DNA of 44,782 nucleotides from a virus. The notes under the pieces are model-generated. The model was not told where the DNA came from. It saw only the letters and a program-made list of their open reading frames with translations, and did not search any database. Positions within the stretch are counted from its first letter, which is position 1, and every line of letters begins with the position of its first letter. Location of the stretch: positions 1-44,782 of the IMG/VR virus record IMGVR_UViG_3300047564_003626. The stretch is one strand, 5' to 3'. Positions 7,788 through 15,876 of this stretch are shown in pieces. The translations under genes were made by a program, and so were the position numbers.

Positions 7788-9323
7788 ATGCAACAACACG
7801 ACAATGAGGACATTAAGAAGCTTTTGGAGAAGGAACTGTCAAAGTTTCCTCAGAATTCAGCTTCTAACAAGGAGAGGCAGACTATCTCATCAATAGATGA
7901 TGTTCAGGTAGCCAAGTCTCCCGGCGTTAAGGATATTTACGACAGGAACTACTCTCTAAAGACTGGTGTGCCCTTATCTCACCCATTGGAGTTAATGACA
8001 CTTATTGTTAATGAGAATTCGTGGGCCGATTTAGCTGTCAAGACTATCGCATCTTCTTGTGCATCATCAAGTCCTCTTTTCCAAGTGTTCAGCAGGGCAA
8101 GTGGTCGTAACAAATTGAAGGCTTCCAACAGCCGCAGGGAGAACCTGATCGACAAGTTGAACTATCCGAATCATCATCAAACTGGTTATGAATTCTTCTT
8201 GACCACTTTTGAAAACTTGGTTACATACGGAAATGCTTACTGGCAGATTGTTCGCACCAAAAAGGGGGAAATTCACTCACTTTATACATTACCTCCTGAA
8301 ACTATAAGAGTTATACCTTATGAAGATAAGTATGGAATTTTACATTGCGCTTATTATCAACGCCATCTTTCTCGTCCTCGTGGTGGCGAAGTATATTTAG
8401 AACATGAGATTGTACACTTCAAGGATACTAACGAGCGTTCATTCCTATATGGTAAGCCGAGAATGTACCCTATTCTTGGACATATTACAGCTAATGCTCA
8501 GTCTCTTCAGGCTATTAATAATTGGTTTGAGGAAGGTTATGCTGGTGGCGCTATCTTCAAAATGGATGCGGATGAATTGGTTGCTCAGCGTAACAGAGAG
8601 TTCCTAAAGGATCACTATTCCGGCGCTAAGAACTACGGAAGGATTCTTTTACTAGAAGGCTCCACTGAACTTGTACAAGATGGTAATAAGTATATTGGTA
8701 ATGTTAAGTTCAATGAAATGTCTTCTATTGGTAGGGATACTATTCTTTCTTGTTTAGGTGTGCCCGTTTCTATGGCTGGTGTACGTTCAGACGATGGTAT
8801 GGGTAACGCAGAAATCGTTGCGAGTGAAGAGAAGGCGTTCAAACGGAACACCATTGACCGTTACCATAGGATTGTTTTCGGTAAGATTCAGCAGAAGCTT
8901 ATCAGGGACTTGCTAGACGATAAGGAGTTGATGATTGAACCCGGAACACTCTCCAAGTTTGCACTTAAGGATTCTATTGAAGCGGTAAGGGCATTGGGCG
9001 AAATCGGAGTGACGATTGGAGAAGCACGCGAAATGCTTGGAATGCGTTCACTCGAAATAGATGAAATTAACAAGGCTATGGTTATTAGAACCAACAACGG
9101 TCTAGTTAGGTTCGAGGATATTATTGGTATTGACCCGAACACTGGTGAAGAAGTAATGACACTACTGGATAAGTCGCTGGAAGCTAAAACCGATGACTTG
9201 ATGGATGAACAAGGTGCTTCACCTAAGAAGAAAAATAAGACGATTGATCAGAAAGTGAGTGAATTGCATTCTGGATCTTCTGGTTTGGGCGGAACATTAA
9301 AGGATATGGTAGAAAACGGTTGA
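7788..9323 (+). CDS. Portal protein
   Basis: A 511-residue portal protein of the HK97-like type; twelve copies form the vertex ring through which DNA passes. Supporting features are the region TFENLVTYGNAYWQIVR (about 138-155), the TLPPETIRVIPYEDKYG segment, HFKDTNERSFLYGKPRMYPI, a long helix ANAQSLQAINNWFEEGYAGG, then LSCLGVPVSMAGVRSDDGMGNAE, characteristic of the stem and crown region. The C-terminal ~60 residues are polar and low in complexity. It starts 9 bases after terL, with GAGG ahead of the ATG. The order TerS, TerL, portal is canonical, but here the capsid genes are far away on the other strand. Confidence 0.9.
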   Translation: MQQHDNEDIKKLLEKELSKFPQNSASNKERQTISSIDDVQVAKSPGVKDIYDRNYSLKTGVPLSHPLELMTLIVNENSWADLAVKTIASSCASSSPLFQVFSRASGRNKLKASNSRRENLIDKLNYPNHHQTGYEFFLTTFENLVTYGNAYWQIVRTKKGEIHSLYTLPPETIRVIPYEDKYGILHCAYYQRHLSRPRGGEVYLEHEIVHFKDTNERSFLYGKPRMYPILGHITANAQSLQAINNWFEEGYAGGAIFKMDADELVAQRNREFLKDHYSGAKNYGRILLLEGSTELVQDGNKYIGNVKFNEMSSIGRDTILSCLGVPVSMAGVRSDDGMGNAEIVASEEKAFKRNTIDRYHRIVFGKIQQKLIRDLLDDKELMIEPGTLSKFALKDSIEAVRALGEIGVTIGEAREMLGMRSLEIDEINKAMVIRTNNGLVRFEDIIGIDPNTGEEVMTLLDKSLEAKTDDLMDEQGASPKKKNKTIDQKVSELHSGSSGLGGTLKDMVENG

Positions 9324-9348
9324 CAATATCTAGCAAGAGTGCCATAAT
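9320..9348 (+). promoter_or_regulatory. Promoter for the gene at 9355
   Basis: TTGACA (9320-9325), 17 bases, CATAAT (9343-9348). The -35 overlaps the portal stop codon. The expected start of transcription falls at or next to the ATG at 9355, so the mRNA would have almost no leader. Confidence 0.65.
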
Positions 9349-9354
9349 TCAATT

Positions 9355-9735
9355 ATGGACTATCTTGAAGAATATAAACAAAAGATCAGCGAAGCAAACA
9401 AAGTTTGGCGGGAAGACATTATCACAGACAATCCCAGTCTGTTACGTGATCAGATCCGCCGAACTTTTGCGTGCATACCGGATATGGCTACATTAGCCTC
9501 TAAAGCAGAACGAGACTATAGGCAGACTAAGATGGATATTGTTTTACAGTGTCCATCTGATTTTAAGGGTGAGGGTCGCCGTTTATGGGTGGACGGTAAG
9601 ACTTCTGGCATAAGATACCAGAGGGATGTTCTTGAATCACTTCATCGTGGCCTTATTAATAAACTTAGCGCACAGAAAAGTATTCTTGCCTCTCTTGTTC
9701 AAGAAATGCGCGATATTGGACTTGATGAACACTAA
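9355..9735 (+). CDS. Hypothetical protein, probably from a leaderless mRNA
   Basis: A 126-residue, mostly helical, charged protein that I do not recognise. The N-terminus (MDYLEEYKQKISEANKVWREDI) and C-terminus are helical, and a central segment (DIVLQCPSDFKGEGRRLWVDGKTSGIR) is strand-rich. No Shine-Dalgarno sequence precedes the ATG, but a TTGACA/CATAAT promoter places the transcript start at the ATG itself. It sits between the portal gene and a glycosyltransferase gene. Confidence 0.7.
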   Translation: MDYLEEYKQKISEANKVWREDIITDNPSLLRDQIRRTFACIPDMATLASKAERDYRQTKMDIVLQCPSDFKGEGRRLWVDGKTSGIRYQRDVLESLHRGLINKLSAQKSILASLVQEMRDIGLDEH

Positions 9736-9749
9736 ATGTAGAAAGTCAT

Positions 9750-10361
9750 ATGCCCTCGCTACATACTATTATACTCTCTAATACTACAAATTTGTGTACA
9801 AGAAATGCTACACAGAAGTGCATTGATACGTTGTGGGAGTTTGGTGAAGCGACTAATAATGAAGTTGTTGTAGTTGAGTCTCAGCCTTCTGATACCATTG
9901 GTGTTAAGTATAAGGGCGCGATTTCTATACACCCGAATGAGCAATTTAATCATAATAGATTCCGCAATCTCGGCTATAACTACCTTAAGAGTAGGAATAG
10001 GGTGAAAGCGGATTACGTTCTTATGGCTAGTAATGAATTATTGTTTAATCGTTATTGGTTTAACTCCCTTATTATTGCATTGAATAATGGATATGATTCT
10101 GTTAGCCCTATATGCACTAGGTGGGCACCACACAGGAAGTTTAGCAATACCGTAAACGAAGGTTGGCGTATTGGTATAGAGTTCACTGACTGGTGTCTGC
10201 TTTTTAAATCAGAAAGTTTGAATAAACTTATGCCACTTAACGAACTACATGAAGGTTCTACGGCAGTGGAATCTATGGTGGAGGAAATGAAGAAATTGAA
10301 TATGAAGCATGCCCTTATTACGAACTCTTGTGTGACTCGCAATGACTTGTTCCGTCTCTGA
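9750..10361 (+). CDS. Glycosyltransferase-like protein (GT-A fold)
   Basis: A 203-residue protein. The beginning (HTIILSNTTNLCTRNATQKC) followed by a strand ending VVVVES resembles the nucleotide-binding start of GT-A transferases, where a strand, a stretch of Thr/Asn/Arg and a helix are followed by a second strand. The segment ADYVLMASNELLFNRYWF occupies the place of the usual DxD motif but has no clear DxD, so activity is uncertain. The C-terminal part (TDWCLLFKSESLNKL, then HEGS and SMVEEMKKLN) matches the acceptor-side helix pattern. It is shorter than most members. It overlaps the next gene by 20 bases. Confidence 0.6.
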   Translation: MPSLHTIILSNTTNLCTRNATQKCIDTLWEFGEATNNEVVVVESQPSDTIGVKYKGAISIHPNEQFNHNRFRNLGYNYLKSRNRVKADYVLMASNELLFNRYWFNSLIIALNNGYDSVSPICTRWAPHRKFSNTVNEGWRIGIEFTDWCLLFKSESLNKLMPLNELHEGSTAVESMVEEMKKLNMKHALITNSCVTRNDLFRL

Positions 10362-10842
10362 TAACTGCTTGAATAATGGGGCAAGATGCTTCAATTGTGT
10401 ATTTGATGGCGATCGCAAGGGTCAGTATGGCGATAATTTATATCTTGCAATAGATCGTACAATAAAACATCCAATTATGGAGAAAGTTAAGAAAGATAGC
10501 AAGGATGCTAAGATTGCTCAGAAGCGAGAGGCTAAAGAGCGCAAAAATAAGGAAAAGGTTTCTCTTCTAAAGGCTGCAAATAAGACAGAGGAGAGGGTGA
10601 AGTCTACACTTAATTCGGGCAGGATAAACAAGGATGCCGATTTAAAAACATCTGAACTATCTATAGATGTTAAAATGCAGTCAACGAGGAAAGATCCTGT
10701 TATTAGTGTTGATGAGTTCGATAAGGTTAACAACGACTGCTTGAGGTCGAACAGAAGGTATGGTATTCTTTGTATTGTAAATAAGGATGGTAGGGCGTTT
10801 TACGTCATAGGGGAAGAGTTGTTTAAGGAGAAGTTTCTGTGA
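10342..10842 (+). CDS. Holliday-junction-resolvase-like PD-(D/E)XK nuclease with Cys cluster
   Basis: A 166-residue protein in three parts. Residues 3-24 hold a Cys cluster (CSVSDNCLNNGARCFNCVFDG) that may bind zinc. Residues 45-90 are a highly charged helix. The C-terminal part fits the core of small phage resolvase-like nucleases: NSGRINKDAD, then SIDVKMQS (the D.K of PD-(D/E)XK), then ISVDEFDKV, and finally a strand-rich end (RYGILCIVNKDGRAFYVIGEELF). Such enzymes cleave branched DNA before packaging, and a recA gene lies in the same block. The call is my reading of the motif order. The core is short, so a degenerate nuclease is possible. Confidence 0.55.
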   Translation: MTCSVSDNCLNNGARCFNCVFDGDRKGQYGDNLYLAIDRTIKHPIMEKVKKDSKDAKIAQKREAKERKNKEKVSLLKAANKTEERVKSTLNSGRINKDADLKTSELSIDVKMQSTRKDPVISVDEFDKVNNDCLRSNRRYGILCIVNKDGRAFYVIGEELFKEKFL

Positions 10843-11798
10843 GTATTTTAGTCACTGGCGCAGCAGGTTTCATTGGTAAAAACTTTGTACAGCAGTATAG
10901 CGGTGTTTGGCTTTCCGGCATGTATTATGTCGATAAGCTATCCGAGCAATCTGATCTTGAGTTCTGGAACTCTCTTGATGATGATCGCAAGTTTCACATG
11001 GACATTAAAGATATTGATACTTTCATGCTGGAGAAGTTGAATATCAAGTATATCGTTAACTTTGCCGCAGAGTCACATGTAGATAGGTCTATCGAAGGAC
11101 CTCTAGCTTTCACTCTTTCGAATGTTGTGTCTACTCATATGCTTCTTGAAGCTTGTAAACAGTATGGCAGGTTAATTAAGTTTGTTCAGGTTGGAACAGA
11201 TGAAGTTTATGGAACTCTTGGGGAAGATGACTATCCATTCACTGAGTTATCCAACATAGCCCCCAATAGTCCTTATTCAGCGTCTAAAGCTGCTCAGGAT
11301 CTTATTGCTAGGTCTTATTATGAAACGTATAAACTCCCTGTTGTGATTACAAGGTGTTCCAACAATTATGGAACGGGCCAAAACAAGGAGAAGTTGATTC
11401 CGAAGGTTATTGACTGCCTTGTTAATAATAAGGATATACCTGTATATGGTAATGGTTTAAATGTGCGCGATTGGATTCACGTTGATGACCATTGCTATGG
11501 GGTGTTTTTAGCGACTACGCTTGGTGTACCCGGACATGTTTATAATATCGGCGGTGATAACGAAGTCTGCAACATTGATGTTATCAACTCACTCTGTGAT
11601 ATTTATGAAGAATTAACCAGTGAAAATAGATCTGGTAATATAAAATTTGTGGAGGATAGAAAGGGTCACGACTTGCGTTATGCTATTAACGCTTGGAAGG
11701 CTAAGGTTGATCTTGGATTTAAACCTGAGCGTAGTGGCGATTTCCATAAAACATTGGAGGAATTATTGGCAGAAGAATTAAATAAACGAAAGGTTTAA
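10839..11798 (+). CDS. rmlB: dTDP-glucose 4,6-dehydratase
   Basis: RmlB converts dTDP-glucose to dTDP-4-keto-6-deoxyglucose with bound NAD, the second step towards dTDP-rhamnose and related sugars. The 319-residue protein has the Rossmann motif TGAAGFIG (residues 6-13), the FAAESHVDRSI signature, catalytic Thr-Asp-Glu in VGTDEVYG, YxxxK as YSASK, RCSNNYGTGQ, and RDWIHVDDHCYG near the substrate site. All catalytic residues are present. It is about 30-40 residues shorter than host enzymes. It starts with GTG and overlaps the previous gene by 4 bases. A plausible next enzyme, RmlD, is encoded at 42111; rmlA and rmlC are not in the window. Confidence 0.93.
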   Translation: MSILVTGAAGFIGKNFVQQYSGVWLSGMYYVDKLSEQSDLEFWNSLDDDRKFHMDIKDIDTFMLEKLNIKYIVNFAAESHVDRSIEGPLAFTLSNVVSTHMLLEACKQYGRLIKFVQVGTDEVYGTLGEDDYPFTELSNIAPNSPYSASKAAQDLIARSYYETYKLPVVITRCSNNYGTGQNKEKLIPKVIDCLVNNKDIPVYGNGLNVRDWIHVDDHCYGVFLATTLGVPGHVYNIGGDNEVCNIDVINSLCDIYEELTSENRSGNIKFVEDRKGHDLRYAINAWKAKVDLGFKPERSGDFHKTLEELLAEELNKRKV

Positions 11799-11799
11799 T

Positions 11800-12582
11800 A
11801 TGTATACAGTTGGTATCGGCATTACTACTAGAAACAGAGTTGATCTATTAGAGAAAGCTTGCTCATCAATTAAACAATTTACAGAATGTAAAGACGTTAA
11901 ACTGATTGTTGTTGATGATAGTGATTCCGATACCCAACATTTAAGTGAAGCCGTGTCTAATAAGCACGGCTTTAATTATTACCACGGTGGCGTTCGCAAG
12001 GGTATTGCCGGTGCCAAGAATGTATGTCTGAGGAATTTAAAGGACTGCGACTTCGTATTTCTTTTTGATGATGACTGCTTTCCTATCCAGTTCGGATGGG
12101 ATACTTATGTTATCAATGCCCATTTGAAAACTGGAATCCATCACTTCAATCTTCTTGATGAGAAAATTCATGGCATTAGACAGAAGCATGCGTTCGATGA
12201 TATAATTATCACACATCATAATATTCTTGGCGGAGTAATGATGTTTTTAACTAAGCAGATTGTTGAGAGTGTTGGCGCGTTTAATCATAATTATGGCATA
12301 TACGGTTACGAGCATGCCTCATATACATATAGAGCCTTCAGGACTGGGCTGTGCGGCAGGTTTGGCCTGTATCTAAGTATAGAAGGGTTGCAAGACTACT
12401 TGCTATCCCTAGACTGTGCTGCACATAAAACGAATCAGCATCATCAATATTATAAAGACAACTACGAAGGCACTTTTGAATCATCTATGCACAAGGAGAG
12501 GGATAAATTAAATTCTTATATAAGTGACAATCAACAGGTTTATCTTAGTGAGTTGGATGGCCCAATTTACATAGAACTATAA
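11800..12582 (+). CDS. Family 2 glycosyltransferase
   Basis: A 260-residue GT-A glycosyltransferase. The N-terminus VGIGITTRNRVDLLEKACSS is the typical family 2 opening. LIVVDDSDSD gives the first acidic pair, GIAGAKNVCLRN the conserved N-binding helix, and VFLFDDDCFP is the metal-binding DxD motif (about residues 84-93). The later segment YGIYGYEHASYTYRAFRTG fits the catalytic-base region (the usual ED or EH). It follows rmlB by one base, which suggests that it uses the sugar nucleotide made by that pathway. The acceptor is unknown. Confidence 0.88.
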   Translation: MYTVGIGITTRNRVDLLEKACSSIKQFTECKDVKLIVVDDSDSDTQHLSEAVSNKHGFNYYHGGVRKGIAGAKNVCLRNLKDCDFVFLFDDDCFPIQFGWDTYVINAHLKTGIHHFNLLDEKIHGIRQKHAFDDIIITHHNILGGVMMFLTKQIVESVGAFNHNYGIYGYEHASYTYRAFRTGLCGRFGLYLSIEGLQDYLLSLDCAAHKTNQHHQYYKDNYEGTFESSMHKERDKLNSYISDNQQVYLSELDGPIYIEL

Positions 12583-12591
12583 GGAGGCATA

Positions 12592-12843
12592 ATGGACAAG
12601 AACAGGAAATTCATCAAGGCTCTTAATCAGGAAGAGTTATCCAACAGGATCAAGAACGTGGCCTACGAAAGTCTTACAATGATTTTCGATATTAATGAAA
12701 TGATCAACAAATCAGACAAGAACACTTTTGCAGATTGTGAGGAATTGATCAAGCGTATATCAAGCAGGATCAAACAGGGTGATAAGAGGATTTATTCCCA
12801 ACTACTGTTCGACTCAGATTCTACTTATGAAGAGTGTAAATAA
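12592..12843 (+). CDS. Small helical protein of unknown function
   Basis: An 83-residue charged helical protein (for example FIKALNQEELSNRIKNVAYESL) with no family I recognise. It has a strong ribosome-binding site (AAGGAGG) 4 bases before ATG. It is the last gene of the rightward block, ending 18 bases before the terminator hairpin. No membrane segment is present. Confidence 0.75.
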   Translation: MDKNRKFIKALNQEELSNRIKNVAYESLTMIFDINEMINKSDKNTFADCEELIKRISSRIKQGDKRIYSQLLFDSDSTYEECK

Positions 12844-12860
12844 ATACTCCATAAAGGTTT

Positions 12861-12886
12861 AGAGGCCCGTTAGGGCCTCTTTTTTA
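12861..12886 (+). terminator. Terminator at the convergence of the two gene blocks
   Basis: AGAGGCCC (12861-12868), loop GTTA, GGGCCTCT (12873-12880), then T6 including the last stem base. This is a strong intrinsic terminator for rightward transcription. The leftward transcript sees the same hairpin but only a weak T tract (AAACCTTT), so it is at best partly bidirectional. Confidence 0.9.
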
Positions 12887-13228
12887 TTTATCCGTAGATT
12901 CTAACTTATTTTCCTTTAGTTCACCTCTAAGGAAGAGATACGCTTCTTCTACGATAATCTCCATTTCATCGCGTGAGATAACGCGCTTGACCAATCTAGG
13001 GCTTGATCCCATTAGTATATCAACTACGGCTTGCCTCTTCTCTTTCCCGCTTAACTGCTGAGCGGATACTTCTCTCACGAGTTTAATTGCAATAGGCCAT
13101 ATTAGGCTATACTGCTTCTTTCGTAGAACATCAATTAACGAGTTAAGAGTAAGTCCGATGATTGCAAATGTTTCCCAGTTTGATGTAATGAACCCAATAA
13201 TCTGTGGTAGGTTTTCCATGATCTGCAT
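12884..13228 (-). CDS. Small membrane protein of the lysis region
   Basis: A 114-residue protein with one or two hydrophobic segments near the N-terminus (IIGFITSNWETFAIIGLTLNSLI, about residues 10-32) and a charged cytoplasmic tail. The gene follows the coiled-coil membrane gene with a one-base TAATG overlap and is the last gene of the late block. Its place after an endolysin suggests a holin or holin regulator. No family signature was recognised, so this is inference from position and topology. Confidence 0.7.
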   Translation of the reverse strand: MQIMENLPQIIGFITSNWETFAIIGLTLNSLIDVLRKKQYSLIWPIAIKLVREVSAQQLSGKEKRQAVVDILMGSSPRLVKRVISRDEMEIIVEEAYLFLRGELKENKLESTDK

Positions 13229-13515
13229 TATCGTACCTTCTCATTTAACTTGTCTATTTTGTTTTCCATTCGGTCTAGGCGTTTTTCGATAACACCAGAC
13301 ATTTTCTCCTGTGATTGTACAATTACTTTTAATTCAGACTCGTCAACTTTTTTACTTAAACCCTGTGTGTTTTCCATAACTTGCGCTTTTAACTCGCTGT
13401 AATTTCCCCAGAACACTAAGACTGCCGTCATTACAGATATTAGAGCCGTTACAAATACTTCCGCACCATTGTTTTTAACCATTTCTGATAGTGAACTTCT
13501 TGGCCTATTGAACAT
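13228..13515 (-). CDS. Membrane-anchored coiled-coil protein (lysis cassette)
   Basis: A 95-residue protein with an N-terminal transmembrane segment (VFVTALISVMTAVLVFWG, about 20-37) followed by about 55 residues of coiled coil (MSGVIEKRLDRMENKIDKLNEKV). Topology and position between the endolysin and another membrane gene fit a holin-associated or spanin-like role. It has no lipobox, so it is not an outer-membrane spanin. The gene overlaps the genes on both sides by one base (TAATG), so the three lysis genes are translationally coupled. Confidence 0.72.
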   Translation of the reverse strand: MFNRPRSSLSEMVKNNGAEVFVTALISVMTAVLVFWGNYSELKAQVMENTQGLSKKVDESELKVIVQSQEKMSGVIEKRLDRMENKIDKLNEKVR

Positions 13516-14036
13516 TAGAAAAAGCCTTTCATGTACTCTGATTTAGATTCGCCGCTTTTTAATTTCTGTAGATACCAATTTGCCTTATTCAATACTACTG
13601 GCAGAAGTTCTCCTATATCTGGCTTTCCGTACTTATCCATCTTGCCATAAAATACATGGTCCGTTACGTTTGGAACCTTATGAAATTTATTCGTATCGTT
13701 CAAGTCCATGGCAACGTGTGTTCCCTTTATACCTATATTGAGGAAGATACAAAGTTCTGCAACCAACTTAGCCATAGCTTCGACTTGCTCAACGTGAATC
13801 GGGAAGTCCTTGATTCCGCCGCAAAGAGATATTCCAACTCTTCCTGTATTTCTTTTCCATACGTGCGCCCCTTTTTCCATTAGGGATCGCGTCTGAACAA
13901 CATCTGCGCCTTTTCCATCCCATACAATGCAGAAATGGTAATGATCGTATGTGGTCTTATGATTGCCCGCTGTCCAGTGCAATACAATACCGCATACGAC
14001 CTGTTTAAGTTGTTCTAATTGTTTTTGGGAAAGCAT
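13515..14036 (-). CDS. Endolysin, N-acetylmuramoyl-L-alanine amidase
   Basis: A 173-residue enzyme of the zinc amidase (Amidase_2 type) fold, which cuts the bond between muramic acid and the stem peptide at the end of infection. The first zinc ligand region is IVLHWTAG (His20), followed by DHYHFCIVWDG, NTGRVGISLCGG (the conserved N..sIGI..cG strand) and THVAMDLND with a later DHVFYGKMDKYGKPDIGE. The exact second and third ligands cannot be fixed by eye. There is no signal peptide, so release needs a holin. The Shine-Dalgarno AAAGGA lies in the 3' arm of a hairpin (14045-14090). Confidence 0.85.
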   Translation of the reverse strand: MLSQKQLEQLKQVVCGIVLHWTAGNHKTTYDHYHFCIVWDGKGADVVQTRSLMEKGAHVWKRNTGRVGISLCGGIKDFPIHVEQVEAMAKLVAELCIFLNIGIKGTHVAMDLNDTNKFHKVPNVTDHVFYGKMDKYGKPDIGELLPVVLNKANWYLQKLKSGESKSEYMKGFF

Positions 14037-14044
14037 TTCTGATT

Positions 14045-14090
14045 CCTTTAAAGAATAAAAGCAGTATTAATTATTTTAATTCTTTAAAGG
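14045..14090 (-). promoter_or_regulatory. Hairpin covering the endolysin ribosome-binding site
   Basis: The + strand arms CCTTTAAAGAATAAAA (14045-14060) and TTTTAATTCTTTAAAGG (about 14074-14090) are complementary apart from one extra base, around a 13-base loop. On the leftward mRNA the second arm ends in TTTAAAGG, which is the Shine-Dalgarno sequence of the endolysin, 8 bases before its ATG. Folding would hide it. The lack of a G+C-rich stem and of a U tract argues against a simple terminator. Confidence 0.6.
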
Positions 14091-14099
14091 ATTGTTAAG

Positions 14100-14486
14100 T
14101 TACCAAGGCTTAGCAGGCCATTCTACGGGGCCATCTTCGTAGTTCTTGGTTATATCTCTTAATGCTTTTCTATATGCTACAAGTGCTGTAGTATCTTCCA
14201 TATTGTCTTGTGCGCGATTTATTCTCCAATCAGCTTCTTGTAGAAGCGGTTCGCGCATCATCCTTAATTCCAAGAGATCAGGGTATACCTCATATGAATG
14301 GACACACGCCTTCATCCTATCGCTATCTTGCTCTGACAACTCTTTATCTTCGTGAAGATAGATTAACACGCCAGTTGGTGAAAGCATAATGTACTTCAAG
14401 GCTTCCACTTGTAGTAGCAATAACTTTCTCCACAACTGCTGAATGTTGATTGTCTTCTTGACTTCTACTGAAATAATTTTGCTCAT
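14100..14486 (-). CDS. Tail fibre assembly chaperone-like protein
   Basis: A 128-residue protein whose C-terminal half follows the pattern of phage tail-fibre assembly or chaperone proteins: LLQEADWRINRAQD, then ALVAYRKALRDI, then a Trp-Pro ending (VEWPAKPW). In those families the conserved eaDW...yR.aLRdip...WP segment lies next to fibre genes, as here. The protein probably folds or trimerises the neighbouring fibre rather than being part of the virion. It ends the tail module; the regulatory hairpin and endolysin follow. Confidence 0.72.
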   Translation of the reverse strand: MSKIISVEVKKTINIQQLWRKLLLLQVEALKYIMLSPTGVLIYLHEDKELSEQDSDRMKACVHSYEVYPDLLELRMMREPLLQEADWRINRAQDNMEDTTALVAYRKALRDITKNYEDGPVEWPAKPW

Positions 14487-15350
14487 CTAAACCTCCAAAT
14501 ATCCTATGTTTAGATTCAAAAATTGTAGCGTGAAATGGTGATACAATCCTGTCTGAGTGGAAGGGAGTATGAATCCAAAGAACTTGACAGACTTGCCGGA
14601 ATAAGCCTGCGTTAGCGTGACATACTTCTTCAGAGTCACCCTTTGGTTGTACGCTGAAAATAGGATAGGCTCTTGAGATAAGAATTGATCCCAATCAAAA
14701 ACAACTCCGGGATTGTCGCAAATAGCACTCTTTGTAAATCCATAATACTCAGTCGTTGTTTGCGGAATTAGACCAAATGCAAATGCCATAAATGTTTGAG
14801 CAGTTAGCAGGGACGGAACACTGTGAGCCTGCCATTTTGATTCACCTAGTGAAGACCCAGGCTCTGCTAGATCGCCTGCTGGTATAGCAACCAATGATCT
14901 CCAAAACTTGCCATTATGGTATACGACCTCGTTTACATCAAAACCTTGTGATACTTTGGAATCATATGTTAATAATCCGCCCTCTGTGCCATAACTGAAG
15001 TTAAATGTTAAATCTGCTTCTAGGCAAAAAGTCTTTGTGCCAGAGAATTGTGGAAGAGTTAAAATGTTGCCGGAAGTGCTGTAGTAATTTACTTCAAACT
15101 GGCTAAGCGAACCAATACTCGCACCTTCAAACACAAATGTTGAAGATGGGAATGGGAATAGTTTGGTTACTGTACTATCATAATCATTTAGATGGACGTT
15201 CTTTTGCCCGAATTGCTTCTGCGTTTCCAACTGCTCTATTCGTGAAATAGATTGTTCGGAGAAGAATTTTAAGGCGTTTAAATCACGTTGGTTATCTTCA
15301 TTGTGATAAAGCTGATTTATTTTCCCGCTTTCATTACGATTGATTTTCAT
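14487..15350 (-). CDS. Tail protein with carbohydrate-binding-like module
   Basis: A 287-residue protein, probably a tail-tip or fibre component. The N-terminus is helical (DLNALKFFSEQSISRIEQLETQ) and the rest is beta-rich. About residues 130-178 contain a module like CBM5/12 chitin-binding domains (FDVNEVVYHNGKFWRSL..., ending ESKWQA), with aromatic residues in the usual positions. The same module appears in three other tail genes here. It abuts the chaperone-like gene and overlaps the next upstream gene by 4 bases. Receptor binding is inferred from the module and position. Confidence 0.7.
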   Translation of the reverse strand: MKINRNESGKINQLYHNEDNQRDLNALKFFSEQSISRIEQLETQKQFGQKNVHLNDYDSTVTKLFPFPSSTFVFEGASIGSLSQFEVNYYSTSGNILTLPQFSGTKTFCLEADLTFNFSYGTEGGLLTYDSKVSQGFDVNEVVYHNGKFWRSLVAIPAGDLAEPGSSLGESKWQAHSVPSLLTAQTFMAFAFGLIPQTTTEYYGFTKSAICDNPGVVFDWDQFLSQEPILFSAYNQRVTLKKYVTLTQAYSGKSVKFFGFILPSTQTGLYHHFTLQFLNLNIGYLEV

Positions 15351-15865
15351 AGGTATTCCTCAATGCCGTTAAACCCAATAACTACACTGTCGGAATTATC
15401 CGCGCTTGCAACTCTTACCGCAAACAACTTATTCGTCGGGGAAATGACGACGCCGGGAATCATTGTTGTTCCATCCCAAGAGTTTACAAATCCTTGGAAA
15501 ATGATCATGAAATTGGAGGCATCAGCCTTTACGAAGTCACCAGAATAGTTGGCATTAGCGGCGTAAAGCGTGACTGCTTGCGGTAGGTACTCGCCCCATT
15601 TTGTTTCGTCTGTCGGCAATGTTCCGGCAGAAACACTCGTTTTAGCAACAATTAATCTACCGCTAAACTTAGCGACCATTCCGTACTCGTATTGAATATT
15701 ATCCTGCCATAAGCCAGTGTATGTGTATTCCTCTAAGCCGGACGGTGTTATCGTAACAGTTCCGACCGCTTTTTTTACTAAAGTATCAGGCTGGTACAAA
15801 ATACCGTCTTGCGTATCAGTATCGAGCCATACATTTCCGAGTAATCCACATTTAGGATCTGACAT
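15347..15865 (-). CDS. Tail protein with carbohydrate-binding-like module
   Basis: A 172-residue protein. Its N-terminus has a tail-fibre type repeat (GNVWLDTDTQDGILYQPD). About residues 50-95 match the CBM5/12-like module (YTGLWQDNIQYEYGMVAKF, then LPTDETKWGEYL). The C-terminal 75 residues are beta-rich. It overlaps the downstream gene by 4 bases and lies just after another tail protein gene. It is likely a receptor-binding or accessory fibre protein. Confidence 0.68.
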   Translation of the reverse strand: MSDPKCGLLGNVWLDTDTQDGILYQPDTLVKKAVGTVTITPSGLEEYTYTGLWQDNIQYEYGMVAKFSGRLIVAKTSVSAGTLPTDETKWGEYLPQAVTLYAANANYSGDFVKADASNFMIIFQGFVNSWDGTTMIPGVVISPTNKLFAVRVASADNSDSVVIGFNGIEEYL

Positions 15866-15876
15866 TATTTCCTACC

